The notes: generated by a model from the sequence alone, not told the origin. A stretch of DNA of 64,000 bases from Paenibacillus agri (GCF_013359945.1 NZ_JABWCS010000208.1:109558-173557); one strand, 5' to 3'; shown: positions 55,317 to 63,605, numbered from the stretch's first letter. Numbers and translations are program-made.

Positions 55317-55493
55317 TCAAGACTCCTTAAAGAGCTTGAATACACCTGTTACAAGCGAGTAAATGGCTAGAAGCACAAGGAATGTAACTGCCCATGAATA
55401 GTTGCGGACCGTATACGTAAGCGATGACAGCATAATGAATATGGCGATGCGCAGCACACCTTCGTTAATAAATAGGCTACTCTTTTTAGCCAT
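55317..55493 (-). CDS. small membrane protein, 58 residues
   Basis: Found by reading the minus strand: ATG at 55493 with AAGGAGG ten bases upstream, TGA at 55317-55319. The product opens with the basic MAKKSSLFINEGVLRIAIFI and has two hydrophobic segments (about 12-27 and 32-53, with LTYTVRNYSWAV between) and ends VTGVFKLFKES. It resembles YgaP-like DUF2892 inner-membrane proteins in size and pattern, but this is a tentative match. It is convergent with tRNA-Pro. Coding is likely given the ribosome binding site and full-length hydrophobic pattern. Confidence 0.65.
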   Translation of the reverse strand: MAKKSSLFINEGVLRIAIFIMLSSLTYTVRNYSWAVTFLVLLAIYSLVTGVFKLFKES

Positions 55494-55626
55494 ACAACCA
55501 GCCCCTCCTTGGTTTGGTGTTGCATAGGTATAATAATAGTACTGTTTTTGCTAATAAATAACAAGAGACAAGTTGCCCCTAAAAGCTATGATGTTTTGCA
55601 CAGAAACATACCTTAATATTAATAAA

Positions 55627-55666
55627 ACCATTAAAGCAGCGATTGTCATCGTCTAGCTTTAATGGT
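55627..55666. terminator. hairpin terminator, mainly for the minus-strand small gene
   Basis: ACCATTAAAGC (55627-55637) with GCTTTAATGGT (55656-55666), an 11-bp perfect stem. On the minus strand it is followed by TTTATTAAT, on the plus strand by CTTATTGTTTT, so it may work in both directions. Confidence 0.65.
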
Positions 55667-55720
55667 CTTATTGTTTTGCTATACTAAGGGAGTTGATTAT
55701 GCGGATAAGAATTCATTTGT

Positions 55721-55852
55721 TTAGGATTTTCGATTCGTATAGAAATCGATAATATCGTTCACCGTGCGGAGCGGCTCCGCTTCCTGCTGGACATCGTCCA
55801 CGGTCTGCTTGAATTCTTTCTGCGTATTCGTAGTCGTAGTCACTGTAGTCAT
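55721..55852 (-). CDS. small acidic hypothetical protein, about 40 residues
   Basis: ATG at 55852 (43 residues) or GTG at 55843 (40 residues). AAAGGA touches the ATG, so the GTG, nine bases away, is the better-spaced start. The product is polar: MTTVTTTTNTQKEFKQTVDD, VQQEAEPLRTVNDIIDFY, then TNRKS. Acidic, helical, without Cys or a signal peptide. A terminator lies about 60 bases downstream (55627-55666). No family recognised. Codon use and terminator make it plausible. Confidence 0.5.
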   Translation of the reverse strand: MTTVTTTTNTQKEFKQTVDDVQQEAEPLRTVNDIIDFYTNRKS

Positions 55853-55980
55853 TCCTTTCGCTTATCTTGAATTAGCTGCGTTTTCAGCGGGATAGTTTAT
55901 TTCGGCACCTCTCTTTATTACCCCAAATATAAGCTTGCAACGCACAATGGCCCTTTTGATGTGATTCTTCTATATAATAT

Positions 55981-56103
55981 GAACTTAAGATGATCCTCAC
56001 GTAAGACTCGGTCGTCACTACGGCGGAATGTTTGGACTTCCGGTCGCTGTTGTCCCCAGATTTCCTCTTTATAACCGCTTCTAGCGGTTGAAATCTGGAG
56101 ACA
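55981..56103 (+). repeat. dispersed intergenic repeat, copy 2, with terminal hairpin
   Basis: Bases 55981-56047 match copy 1 at 42870-42934; the identical core is 56026-56047. It is followed by TGTCCCCAGATTTC (56051-56064) inverted at 56090-56103 (GAAATCTGGAGACA) with one mismatch, and an inner AACCGCT (56073-56079) with AGCGGTT (56083-56089). Copy 1 lacks this hairpin. Confidence 0.75.
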
Positions 56104-56279
56104 GCTTAGGCTTCCGATGCGAGCTTTCCTGCGAAAAGCTTTCAGGCGAGCGCTTCGCTCCTACAGTTCCAAACTTCCCCCTTCGTTCCTTCTCGCTTTT
56201 TGTTACTTTCTTTTGTTCATCTTATATATATATATCATTTTTTAGAAAAACGATATTGGGATGCTTTCAGAAACGGACA

Positions 56280-56327
56280 TCACAAAAAACGCCTCCTCAA
56301 CGTTATATATTACGTTAAAGAGGCGTT
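56280..56327 (-). terminator. intrinsic terminator after trmD
   Basis: On the minus strand AACGCCTCTTTAACG and CGTTGAGGAGGCGTT (56288-56327) pair with a small offset and are followed by TTTTTGTG. It ends the ylxM-ffh...trmD transcript. Confidence 0.85.
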
Positions 56328-56360
56328 AAATATGACAAATATGAGCAACTTTTCTCCAAA

Positions 56361-57161
56361 TCAGGCTTGACCATCGTTTTTCAGACGTTCCAGGGTCTTC
56401 CGATCCTTCGCTGTAAGCTCTGCAGTCTCTAAGAGATCCGGACGACGTTCCAGTGTTCGCTGCAAGGCTTGCTCCCGACGCCAAGTTTCAATGTTGGCAT
56501 GATGACCACTGAGCAGTATATCTGGCACCTTCCAGCCACGAAACTCTGCTGGACGAGTATAATGCGGGTACTCCAGCAGTCCTGTGCTGAACGAATCACT
56601 CACCGCTGAGGTCTCATTGCCAAGCGCTCCCGGTTGCAAGCGAACGATCGAATCAATAACGGTCATTGCCGGGAGTTCTCCCCCAGTCAATACGTAATCG
56701 CCTATGGACAGTTCGTCCGTCACTAGATGCTCCCGGATTCGCTCGTCGTAGCCCTCATAATGGCCGCAGATAAAGATCAGATGTTCTTCCTGTGCCAGTT
56801 CTTCGGCAATCTGCTGAGTGTAGGTTTTGCCTTGCGGGCACATAAGAATAATTCGTGGTTTAGTACCTTCTTGATCCATGTGTCCCTCAGTAGAATACTC
56901 AGATGATACAACAGTAGAACCAGTAGACTCTGCCAGCACATGTTCCACCGCTGCGAAGATTGGATCGGGCTTCAGTACCATCCCACCACCTCCGCCGTAC
57001 GGTGTGTCGTCCACGGTATTGTGCTTATTGCCGGAGAAGTCACGGAAGTTCACGGCGTTCAGCGACACAATCCCTTTCTCACGAGCCTTTCCCAGAATGC
57101 TTGTGCCGAAGACACCTTCACACATCTCGGGAAAGAGCGTCAACACATCAATTCTGATCAT
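56361..57161 (-). CDS. trmD: tRNA (guanine-N1)-methyltransferase TrmD
   Basis: 266 residues, SPOUT fold. The family core is [20 protein letters not shown] near residues 43-62, the SAM knot is [20 protein letters not shown] and the following [19 protein letters not shown]. There are about 20 residues more than most TrmD proteins, inserted after [11 protein letters not shown] (rich in Ser, Thr, Glu). It methylates guanine 37 of tRNA to prevent frameshifting. The ATG overlaps the rimM stop by four bases. Firm. Confidence 0.97.
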   Translation of the reverse strand: MIRIDVLTLFPEMCEGVFGTSILGKAREKGIVSLNAVNFRDFSGNKHNTVDDTPYGGGGGMVLKPDPIFAAVEHVLAESTGSTVVSSEYSTEGHMDQEGTKPRIILMCPQGKTYTQQIAEELAQEEHLIFICGHYEGYDERIREHLVTDELSIGDYVLTGGELPAMTVIDSIVRLQPGALGNETSAVSDSFSTGLLEYPHYTRPAEFRGWKVPDILLSGHHANIETWRREQALQRTLERRPDLLETAELTAKDRKTLERLKNDGQA

Positions 57162-57682
57162 GGAAGTAGACCTTCCATCAAACGGACCTTAATACGCTTA
57201 GCCTGGATGTCAACATCCACTACTACATCGTTAATGACTGGAATCAGGATATCCTGTCCTTTTGGTGGCTTAACCACCCATACGTCATTGGCTCCAGGCT
57301 GAAGAATTTCAGTGATTGTCCCAAGTGGCTGACTGTCATTGTCTTCGGTGTACACATCACAGCCTACAATCTGGTGAAAATAGTACTCGTTCTCCGGCAG
57401 CTCTACCAAATCATCACTTGGCACTTTAAGCATGCTTCCCTTGTACTTTTCGATCTGGTTGATGTTGGTATAGCCTTTGAGTCTAACAATATACATACCC
57501 TTGTGCTCCCGTGCGCTGTCTACGATCACATCAAATTTAGGGCTGCCATCTGCCGGAATCACAATTAGCTTCTTGCCAGGCGCAAACCGCACATCCGGAA
57601 AATCCGTATGAGACAGAATCTTGATCTCCCCGCGAATGCCGTGAGTGTTGACAAGCCTGCCTACGGTTAATTCTTCGGTCAT
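57158..57682 (-). CDS. rimM: 16S rRNA processing protein RimM
   Basis: 174 residues. The N-terminal RimM barrel ([20 protein letters not shown]) and the PRC-barrel C-terminal domain ([40 protein letters not shown]) are both present. It assists 30S head assembly with S19. It lies before trmD, with which it overlaps. Firm. Confidence 0.97.
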   Translation of the reverse strand: MTEELTVGRLVNTHGIRGEIKILSHTDFPDVRFAPGKKLIVIPADGSPKFDVIVDSAREHKGMYIVRLKGYTNINQIEKYKGSMLKVPSDDLVELPENEYYFHQIVGCDVYTEDNDSQPLGTITEILQPGANDVWVVKPPKGQDILIPVINDVVVDVDIQAKRIKVRLMEGLLP

Positions 57683-57732
57683 ACATTCCTCTCCTTTACC
57701 ATGTGAGACTTATCCGTTCTTATATAATTGAA

Positions 57733-57769
57733 CAAAAAGGAGCCGGGATATACAATCCCTAGCCCCTCT
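57733..57769 (-). terminator. imperfect terminator between khpA and rimM
   Basis: On the minus strand AGGGGCTAGGGAT ... ATCCCGGCTCC followed by TTTTTGTTC. The stem has internal mismatches. It may attenuate rather than end the transcript, since rimM has no obvious own promoter. Confidence 0.5.
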
Positions 57770-57782
57770 TTGTGCGTATCAG

Positions 57783-58013
57783 TTAAGATAAAATATCTAC
57801 GGTTACGCGCTTATCGCTCTTGACTGCTGCAGATGTGACTACGGTACGGAGCGCTTTGGCGATCCGACCCTGCTTGCCGATGACCTTGCCGACATCATCA
57901 GGATGAACGGAAAGTTCATAGACAATCAGGTGATCCTTCTCCACGATACGTACGGCCACATCCTCTGGATGATCCACTAAAGCCTTAGCAATAACACCAA
58001 CTAATTCTTCCAT
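57783..58013 (-). CDS. khpA: KH-domain RNA-binding protein KhpA (YlqC)
   Basis: 76 residues from ATG 58013 with GAGG seven bases upstream; the earlier TTG at 58028 adds five residues and is less likely. One KH domain with the GxxG loop in VGKVIGKQGRIAKALRTVVT (GKQG). KhpA pairs with KhpB as a broad RNA binder linked to cell size in Gram-positives. It lies 22 bases after rpsP. The length of 76 is the usual one. Firm. Confidence 0.95.
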   Translation of the reverse strand: MEELVGVIAKALVDHPEDVAVRIVEKDHLIVYELSVHPDDVGKVIGKQGRIAKALRTVVTSAAVKSDKRVTVDILS

Positions 58014-58035
58014 AGAGGACCCTCGCAATCAGTCA

Positions 58036-58308
58036 TTATTTCTGATTCTTAAGCTCATGGAACTTCTTCAACACACCAGCTTTGGAAAGCAAGTTGCGAA
58101 CGGTGTCGGATGCTTGCGCACCTGTTTGAAGCCATTTAAGAGCTTTTTCCTCATCGATCTTCACTACTGCCGGTTGTTCAACCGGGTTATAGTAACCGAT
58201 TTCCTCGATGAAACGACCATCACGAGGGGACCGGGAATCGGAAACCACTACACGATAGAAAGGCGCTTTATGTGCACCCATTCTTTTCAGACGAATACGT
58301 ACTGCCAC
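58036..58308 (-). CDS. rpsP: 30S ribosomal protein S16
   Basis: 90 residues from GTG 58308, with AAGGAGG seven bases upstream. The sequence opens [20 protein letters not shown] and contains [20 protein letters not shown], both invariant in S16. The longer upstream frame is not S16-like. Early-assembly 30S protein. It is separated from ffh by 311 non-coding bases. Firm. Confidence 0.98.
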   Translation of the reverse strand: MAVRIRLKRMGAHKAPFYRVVVSDSRSPRDGRFIEEIGYYNPVEQPAVVKIDEEKALKWLQTGAQASDTVRNLLSKAGVLKKFHELKNQK

Positions 58309-58619
58309 GAAATTCACCTCCTTATAAAAGTATCGATCCCTCCCAAACCCTCCCTTCCAAGGGAGGGCCCCAAAGGGTTGCACCCTCTGGACACCTGCTA
58401 AGTGCAACTAGCGTAGGTGTTCAGAGTGGCGGTACCTAAGGACGGGAGATGCATGAGCGCTTATCGTCCCTTGCGGGACACGCTTGATTACTTACTGTAT
58501 CTAGGAAGACCATTGATTGTCCGACGTTATACTGTGGACAATCAACAAGTTCAAAAGATTAAAATCAAAAGCTTAAAGACTAAGAAGAATTATCCTACGT
58601 TATACTGTGGATAATTAAC
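58309..58619. other. palindrome-rich intergenic region between rpsP and ffh
   Basis: 311 bases. Right next to rpsP is CCCTCCCTT-CC-AAGGGAGGG (58348-58367). Then CTCTGGACACCT (58385-58396) with AGGTGTTCAGAG (58415-58426) forms a second stem, and GTTGCAC/GTGCAAC (58377-58383 with 58402-58408) an alternative one. The paired hairpins at 58513-58616 complete it. No coding frame with a ribosome binding site was seen. A promoter for rpsP may lie here but is not clear. Confidence 0.6.
58513..58616. repeat. two hairpins with near-identical loops and different stems
   Basis: Hairpin 1 is TTGATTGTCC (58513-58522), loop GACGTTATACTGT (58523-58535), GGACAATCAA (58536-58545). Hairpin 2 is AATTATCC (58588-58595), loop TACGTTATACTGT (58596-58608), GGATAATT (58609-58616). 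Loops agree at 12 of 13 positions while stems differ at paired sites. TGTGGATAA at 58606-58614 in hairpin 2 equals a DnaA box by chance or otherwise. Confidence 0.75.
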
Positions 58620-60005
58620 TTAACGGAAAGGGAACTTCATGCCTTTACCGCCAAGTGCTTTGAGCTGCTTCATGGCATTCTTCTTGGAGCCCTTGCCTCC
58701 GCCACCCATCATACCAGAGAACTGCTTCATCATCTTACGCATCTCGTCGAACTGCTTGATGAGACGGTTAACCTCAGCAACTGAGGTGCCGCTTCCGGCT
58801 GCAATCCGTTTGCGACGGTTATGATTGATGATCTCAGGCTGCTGTTTCTCAGCCTTAGTCATGGAATGAACAATGGCTTCGACACGGTCCATCTGCTTGT
58901 CATCGACCTTGAGGTCCTTTATGCCCTTGGCCTGATTCATTCCAGGGAGCATACCGAGGATCTGGTCGATCGGGCCAAGCTTCTTAACCTGATCCATTTG
59001 CTCAAGGAAATCGTCGAACGTAAATTCTGCATTACGCATCTTACGTTCCATTTCCTTGGCTTTCTCTGTATCAATGTTCGCTTGGGCTTTCTCAATCAGC
59101 GACAGCATGTCACCCATGCCGAGGATACGAGAAGCCATCCGCTCCGGATGGAACGGCTCCAGCGCGTCGATCTTCTCGCCTAGCGCGGCGAACTTGATCG
59201 GGCAGCCAGTAACAGCTTTGACGGATAATGCAGCACCACCACGGGTGTCACCATCCAGCTTGGTCAGCACAACACCAGTCAGTTCAAGCTGTTTGTTGAA
59301 GCTATCTGCGACGTTAACGGCGTCCTGACCTGTCATGGCGTCAACGACGAGCAACACTTCATCAGGAGTCAAAGCCGTGTGAATCTGCTTCAGCTCTTCC
59401 ATCAACGCTTCATCAATATGCAGGCGGCCTGCGGTATCGATGATGACATAATCCAAGTTGTTGTCCTTGGCATGCTGTAGGCCTTGCTTAGCGATTTCTA
59501 CCGGGCTGATCTTGTCTCCCAGCGAGAACACTGGAACCTTGATCTGCTCACCAAGCACTTCAAGCTGCTTGATCGCTGCCGGGCGGTAAATATCACACGC
59601 TACCAGAAGCGGACGGTGATTGCCCTTCTGTAGCAATTTTGCCAGCTTGCCTGAAGTGGTGGTCTTACCCGCCCCTTGCAGACCCGCCATCATAATCACG
59701 GTCGGTGGCTTGTTCGACTTGGCCAGCTTCGCCTGGCTTCCGCCCATCAGCTCAGTCAGCTCTTTGTTAACGATGTCGATAATGACCATGCCGGGCGTAA
59801 AGCTATCCATAACTTCCTTGCCGACGGACTTCTCTTTCACCTTGGACACAAAGTCCTTGACGACCTTGAAGTTAACGTCCGCTTCCAGCAGGGCCAGCCG
59901 CACTTCGCGCATGGCTTCGTTGACATCATCTTCGGATACCTTACCCTTGCCGCGAAGCTTGCTGAATACATTCTGCAACCTTCCGGTCAAACCTTCAAAC
60001 GCCAT
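58620..60005 (-). CDS. ffh: signal recognition particle protein Ffh
   Basis: 461 residues with N, G and M domains. The P-loop GLQGAGKTTTSGKL starts at residue 108, DTAGRLHIDEALMEEL is G3 and LTKLDGDTRGGAALSV is G4/G5. The Met-rich M domain is at about 325-440 (ILGMLPGMNQAKGIKDLKVD; SGMMGGGGKGSKKNAMKQLK). It binds signal peptides and SRP RNA. Follows ylxM by 20 bases. Firm. Confidence 0.98.
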   Translation of the reverse strand: MAFEGLTGRLQNVFSKLRGKGKVSEDDVNEAMREVRLALLEADVNFKVVKDFVSKVKEKSVGKEVMDSFTPGMVIIDIVNKELTELMGGSQAKLAKSNKPPTVIMMAGLQGAGKTTTSGKLAKLLQKGNHRPLLVACDIYRPAAIKQLEVLGEQIKVPVFSLGDKISPVEIAKQGLQHAKDNNLDYVIIDTAGRLHIDEALMEELKQIHTALTPDEVLLVVDAMTGQDAVNVADSFNKQLELTGVVLTKLDGDTRGGAALSVKAVTGCPIKFAALGEKIDALEPFHPERMASRILGMGDMLSLIEKAQANIDTEKAKEMERKMRNAEFTFDDFLEQMDQVKKLGPIDQILGMLPGMNQAKGIKDLKVDDKQMDRVEAIVHSMTKAEKQQPEIINHNRRKRIAAGSGTSVAEVNRLIKQFDEMRKMMKQFSGMMGGGGKGSKKNAMKQLKALGGKGMKFPFR

Positions 60006-60025
60006 ATGCAGTTCCTCCCTTCATG

Positions 60026-60382
60026 CTATTCTAACCTCTGCAAACGATCCACAATGTCCATGAACCGCACTTTATATTGCTCAGGCAGCATCCCATCATC
60101 CGGCAGTCTGCGCAATTCTTCCAAATATCGGCTACGGGTCTCATGCTTCACCAGCAAACCGAGCTTCTCTTCATAATTCTCCAGAACCTGTTCCGCCCGC
60201 TTGATATGCTCGTACACCGCCTGGCGGCTGATATCAAACTCAGCGGCGATTTCACCCAAGGAGAAATCGTCGTGAAAATAATATTTAAGGAACGTCTGCT
60301 GCTTATCCGTAAGCAGCCGTTCGTAAAAAGCGAAAAGCAAATTGATTCGATTCGTTTTCTCGAGCCTATTCTCCTGACTCAT
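60026..60382 (-). CDS. ylxM: putative SRP regulator YlxM (UPF0122)
   Basis: 118 residues from ATG 60382 (GGGAG six bases upstream). The sigma-70 region-4-like helix-turn-helix is at about 20-60 (LGEIAAEFDISRQAVYEHIK). In Firmicutes YlxM lies before ffh and affects SRP GTPase activity. It is the first gene of the ylxM-ffh-rpsP-khpA-rimM-trmD group. Firm. Confidence 0.95.
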   Translation of the reverse strand: MSQENRLEKTNRINLLFAFYERLLTDKQQTFLKYYFHDDFSLGEIAAEFDISRQAVYEHIKRAEQVLENYEEKLGLLVKHETRSRYLEELRRLPDDGMLPEQYKVRFMDIVDRLQRLE

Positions 60383-60436
60383 TAAGGGCACTCCCTTCGT
60401 CAAGGAAAAACACTTTACAGCTTCACAACGTCCCTT

Positions 60437-60465
60437 ATATTACCCAAAACAAAGAAAGATGTCAA
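60437..60465 (-). promoter_or_regulatory. sigma-A promoter of the ylxM-ffh operon
   Basis: On the minus strand TTGACA (60460-60465), 17 bases, TAATAT (60437-60442), start site near 60430. The -35 overlaps an inverted repeat AAGATGTCAAGC/GCTTGTCATCTT (60456-60467 with 60474-60485), which can also end the hemolysin III transcript. Confidence 0.75.
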
Positions 60466-60539
60466 GCTTTTTTGCTTGTCATCTTTTTCTTTAAGCAAAT
60501 TTGTTGCCATGTATGCCCCATGTATGCGATTTTTGCTCT

Positions 60540-61190
60540 TTATAAACGGATGGGCAGCAAGTAAATCAACACGGCGAAGAAGTGTGTCACACTGCCTGCC
60601 AGCACGAAGACATGCCAGACGGCATGATGGAACGGGAACGCACGCCATACATAGAAGACCGTCCCCAAGGTATACAAGATACCGCCGGCAACCAACAGCG
60701 TCATCCCTCCACTAGCCACTACAGCTGACAAGGGGCTCCAGGCGATCACGATCAGCCAGCCCATGGCAATGTAGAAGACGGTGGACATGAACAGAAACTT
60801 TTTGACGAAAAAGGCCTTGAAGAACACACCGAAAGCAGCAATTCCCCAAATAATGCCAAACAACGACCAGCCGAGGGTCCCTCGAATAGCTACCAGCAGA
60901 AACGGAGTGTACGTTCCCGCGATGAACAAGTAAATGGAAGAATGATCGAAAAATTCGAACAAATCCTTCGCCTTACCCTCTTTGAGGCTATGAACCAATG
61001 TTGAATTGAGATACAGAAGCAGCATGGTAGTTCCATAAATGGAGAAACTGACCACATGCCAAGCCGTTCCCTTCAAACTTGCAAAAACAACAAGCAGGAC
61101 CAGCGCGGCTACACTAAGGACCGTACCGATTCCATGCGTAATCGCATTTGCGACCTCTTCCCGGCGACTGTAAGTATACGTATTTGCCAT
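60540..61190 (-). CDS. hemolysin III family (PAQR-like) membrane protein
   Basis: 216 residues from ATG 61190 (GGAAGGA seven bases upstream). Seven hydrophobic segments fill the protein. Conserved family motifs are EEVANAITHGIGTVLSVAAL (first helix), FEFFDHSSIYLFIAGTYTPF and FPFHHAVWHVFVLAGSVTHF, the last with metal-binding-type histidines. Despite the name, most members are not toxins; they are putative hydrolases or transport-related. Family firm, role unknown. Confidence 0.93.
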   Translation of the reverse strand: MANTYTYSRREEVANAITHGIGTVLSVAALVLLVVFASLKGTAWHVVSFSIYGTTMLLLYLNSTLVHSLKEGKAKDLFEFFDHSSIYLFIAGTYTPFLLVAIRGTLGWSLFGIIWGIAAFGVFFKAFFVKKFLFMSTVFYIAMGWLIVIAWSPLSAVVASGGMTLLVAGGILYTLGTVFYVWRAFPFHHAVWHVFVLAGSVTHFFAVLIYLLPIRL

Positions 61191-61284
61191 ACCCAAATCC
61201 TTCCGTTTGCGGTTTCCTTCTATTATAGCCGTTCCGCGGGTGCCATTCCACTCTGCCGGATGACCCCCGCGCCTGTCTTATGGC

Positions 61285-62802
61285 TTACAGTTGATAGAGC
61301 GCTGTGTATTTCTCTTCCAGATAATCGGCCAGATAATCCGGGTTCAGTGGTTCGCCAGTTACTTGCTCAATAATCTGTGAAGGCGTTAAACTTTGTCCGT
61401 ACCGATAAATTTTGTCAGTCAGCCATTCCTTAATAGGAAGCAGGTTGCCGGACGAAACCAGTTCATCGAACGTTGGCAGCTCTTTACGGAGCGTGTTCAG
61501 AATCTGAGCGGCATACATGTTCCCAAGCGAATAGGAGGCAAAATAGCCAAAGTCTCCACCCGACCAATGCACGTCCTGCAATACGCCCAGCGCATCGGTT
61601 GGAGGGGTAATCCCCAGATACTCCTGGTACTTGGCATTCCAGACCTGCGGCAGGTCTTTCACGGCAAGTCCTTCATTGAAGATTAGCTTCTCAATTTCAT
61701 AGCGGACAATAATATGGAGGTTGTAGGTCAACTCGTCTGCTTCAATGCGAATGAACGTATTGTCCACACTGTTAATGGCCCGGTAGAAATCCTTAACGTC
61801 AACACCGGCAAGCTGTACCGGGAAGTAGTGCTGCAGATCCTTGTAATACCGCTCCCAAAAAGGCAGGCTGCGGCCGATCATGTTCTCCCACAAACGGGAC
61901 TGGGATTCATGAATTCCCATGGATGCACCTTGAGCGAGTGGTGTGCCTACAAGCTCGGGGTTGATATTTTGCTCATACAGGGCGTGTCCGCCTTCATGTA
62001 GCGAGCTGAACACAGCGCTAGTGACATTATCAGGAATATAGTTGGTCGTAATGCGCACATCTCCCGGATTCAGTCCTGTGGCAAAAGGATGCACACTCTC
62101 GTCCAGACGTCCGGCATCAAAGTCATAACCCATCTGCTTCAAGATGAAGAGTCCAAATTGCTCCTGCCCCTCTTGTTCGAAGATTTGCTGCAAAAAGCTT
62201 GTGTCCGGCTTGTTTGGAGAAGCTGCGATTTTCTCTACTAGCGGAACGAGACGGCTGCGCAGACGACCGAACACTTCATCAACCTTCTCAACCGTCAAAT
62301 CCGGCTCATACATATCGAGTAAAGTGTCGTAGCGGGTGCCATTTACTCCCCAGTAATCAATAAACTCCTGCTTAAAGGCTACAATCTTCGTAAGGAAAGG
62401 CTCGAAGCCGGCAAAATCGCTGTTCTCCTTGGCATCTTCCCACTTCGTTTCCGAGTGAGCTGCCAATACAGCATATTCCTCATATTTCTCCGGCGGAATG
62501 CTCTTAGAGCGCTCATATTCCTTACGGCAATCATGCACTATCTTATTCTGAACCTCATTCAATTGACTCTGAATATCAGGACGGCTGAAATATTCGGTGA
62601 ACTGCCCCATCTCGGGCGAGGTCTCCAGTCTGAAATATTCACCACTCAGCATCCCTACAGTCTGGGAACGGATCTCCGCACCCTTGCGCGGTGCGCCTGT
62701 ACGCAGATCCCAATGCAGAAGCCCGATGGCCTCGCGGTAACCGCTCATTTTAGACAATAAACCACTGAATTTCTCCCACTCTTGCGATACTTGTTGTTCC
62801 AT
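61285..62802 (-). CDS. carboxypeptidase Taq (M32 family metallopeptidase)
   Basis: 505 residues, fully helical M32 fold. Zinc site HEGGH is at residues 269-273 (SLHEGGHALYEQ), with the downstream HESQSRLWENMIGR glutamate and the substrate region VHWSGGDFGYFASYSLGNMY. It removes C-terminal residues from peptides. It stands alone with 94 bases to the hemolysin III gene. Firm. Confidence 0.96.
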   Translation of the reverse strand: MEQQVSQEWEKFSGLLSKMSGYREAIGLLHWDLRTGAPRKGAEIRSQTVGMLSGEYFRLETSPEMGQFTEYFSRPDIQSQLNEVQNKIVHDCRKEYERSKSIPPEKYEEYAVLAAHSETKWEDAKENSDFAGFEPFLTKIVAFKQEFIDYWGVNGTRYDTLLDMYEPDLTVEKVDEVFGRLRSRLVPLVEKIAASPNKPDTSFLQQIFEQEGQEQFGLFILKQMGYDFDAGRLDESVHPFATGLNPGDVRITTNYIPDNVTSAVFSSLHEGGHALYEQNINPELVGTPLAQGASMGIHESQSRLWENMIGRSLPFWERYYKDLQHYFPVQLAGVDVKDFYRAINSVDNTFIRIEADELTYNLHIIVRYEIEKLIFNEGLAVKDLPQVWNAKYQEYLGITPPTDALGVLQDVHWSGGDFGYFASYSLGNMYAAQILNTLRKELPTFDELVSSGNLLPIKEWLTDKIYRYGQSLTPSQIIEQVTGEPLNPDYLADYLEEKYTALYQL

Positions 62803-63208
62803 GTATGGAGCACCTGCTTTCTCTATTTTGTCTGCTCCTCTTGATGATACTTTTTTAAATACTGATAAGCAACTTTACCTACAAGAATATAGCTAAATGA
62901 AGTTAGTAGGCATTATTTAAAAGCAGCGGTCCTGCCTTCATTGAATTAGAATAATTGCATATTGTATCCTCAACTATTTTTCTGTAGTATTTCAAAAATA
63001 GGAGGTGGAAATCATTTTCTGTTCCATCACAAGGGTGAATATATTGACCACAGTTCGAAAAAACTAAGAATACTTTAGAATATTGACTACTGTTTATTAT
63101 AATCCGTATAATCAGTTTCAGAGCTTGAACTCTCTAATTTGAAATACTTTGATTACACTACTCGAAGCCAACTGGACTTCACATTATGCTAAAGGAGCGT
63201 GAAAGGCA
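62803..63208. other. intergenic region between carboxypeptidase and HesB-like gene
   Basis: 406 bases between divergent genes, AT-rich. The only clear signal is the plus-strand promoter at 63083-63112. AGGAGGTGG at about 63000-63008 looks like a ribosome binding site but is followed only by a frame of about 20 codons. Confidence 0.6.
63083..63112 (+). promoter_or_regulatory. sigma-A promoter for the HesB-like gene and carbonic anhydrase
   Basis: TTGACT (63083-63088), 18 bases, TATAAT (63107-63112), about 97 bases before the HesB-like start. Confidence 0.65.
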
Positions 63209-63583
63209 TTGATCATTCAAGTTACACCCTTAGCGGAGAGGAAATTGAAAGAAAGGCTTGGAGATCAGCCAGGTATTTTCAAGCTCTTTTATGATACGCA
63301 AGGGTGCGGCTGTGACGGCATCAACGTACTCCTGATCGTGGATCAAGCTGGTCCCGAAGATCTCAGGATCGACGCTGGCGGCCTTCCTTTCATCGTCAGT
63401 CGGCAGCAGGAAATCTTCTATGAAGACAAAATGCGGCTGGATGGCGAAGAACGGTTCACTTCATTTAAGCTGGATAGCGATTCACAGATTTACGGAAAAA
63501 ATATACTAATAAGAGATATACGAGGTACAGAAGCCCCGCTTCCTGGTGAAGGAGCAGCATGCCCGGCGGAAATTACCCGTTAA
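63209..63583 (+). CDS. HesB/YqkB-like iron-sulfur biosynthesis family protein
   Basis: 124 residues from a TTG at 63209, with AAAGGAG eleven bases upstream. The A-type fold is suggested by LAERKLKERLGDQPGIFKLF and YDTQGCGCDGINVLLIVD. A CGC motif at about residues 32-34 is present, but the C-terminal CGCG of true A-type carriers is absent, placing it with YqkB/YneR-type proteins. Function probably not classical cluster carriage. It is followed 22 bases later by the carbonic anhydrase. Family moderately sure. Confidence 0.85.
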   Translation: MIIQVTPLAERKLKERLGDQPGIFKLFYDTQGCGCDGINVLLIVDQAGPEDLRIDAGGLPFIVSRQQEIFYEDKMRLDGEERFTSFKLDSDSQIYGKNILIRDIRGTEAPLPGEGAACPAEITR

Positions 63584-63605
63584 ACCCCAAGGAGGAACAA
63601 AGAAC

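Larger units (their letters stand above)
55853..56360. other. intergenic region with repeat unit and trmD terminator
   Basis: 508 bases. It contains the second copy of the dispersed repeat with an attached hairpin (55981-56103), a T-rich stretch (56200-56240) and the trmD terminator (56280-56327). A 76-codon plus-strand frame at 56088-56318 starts inside the repeat and has no ribosome binding site; not accepted. Confidence 0.6.

Noticed and set aside
55367..55564. 65-codon minus-strand frame
   Set aside because: Out of frame with, and largely overlapping, the better supported 58-residue membrane protein at 55317-55493.
56088..56318. 76-codon plus-strand frame
   Set aside because: Starts within a repeat hairpin, has no ribosome binding site, and its end overlaps the trmD terminator.
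58417..58614. 65-codon plus-strand frame between rpsP and ffh
   Set aside because: Built from palindromic repeat sequence; no ribosome binding site.
58606..58614. Perfect DnaA box as a sign of a replication origin
   Set aside because: Single box inside a hairpin repeat, no cluster, no dnaA/dnaN nearby; not an origin.
62990..63060. Small gene after AGGAGGTGG
   Set aside because: The best frame is about 21 codons and shows no protein-like features.
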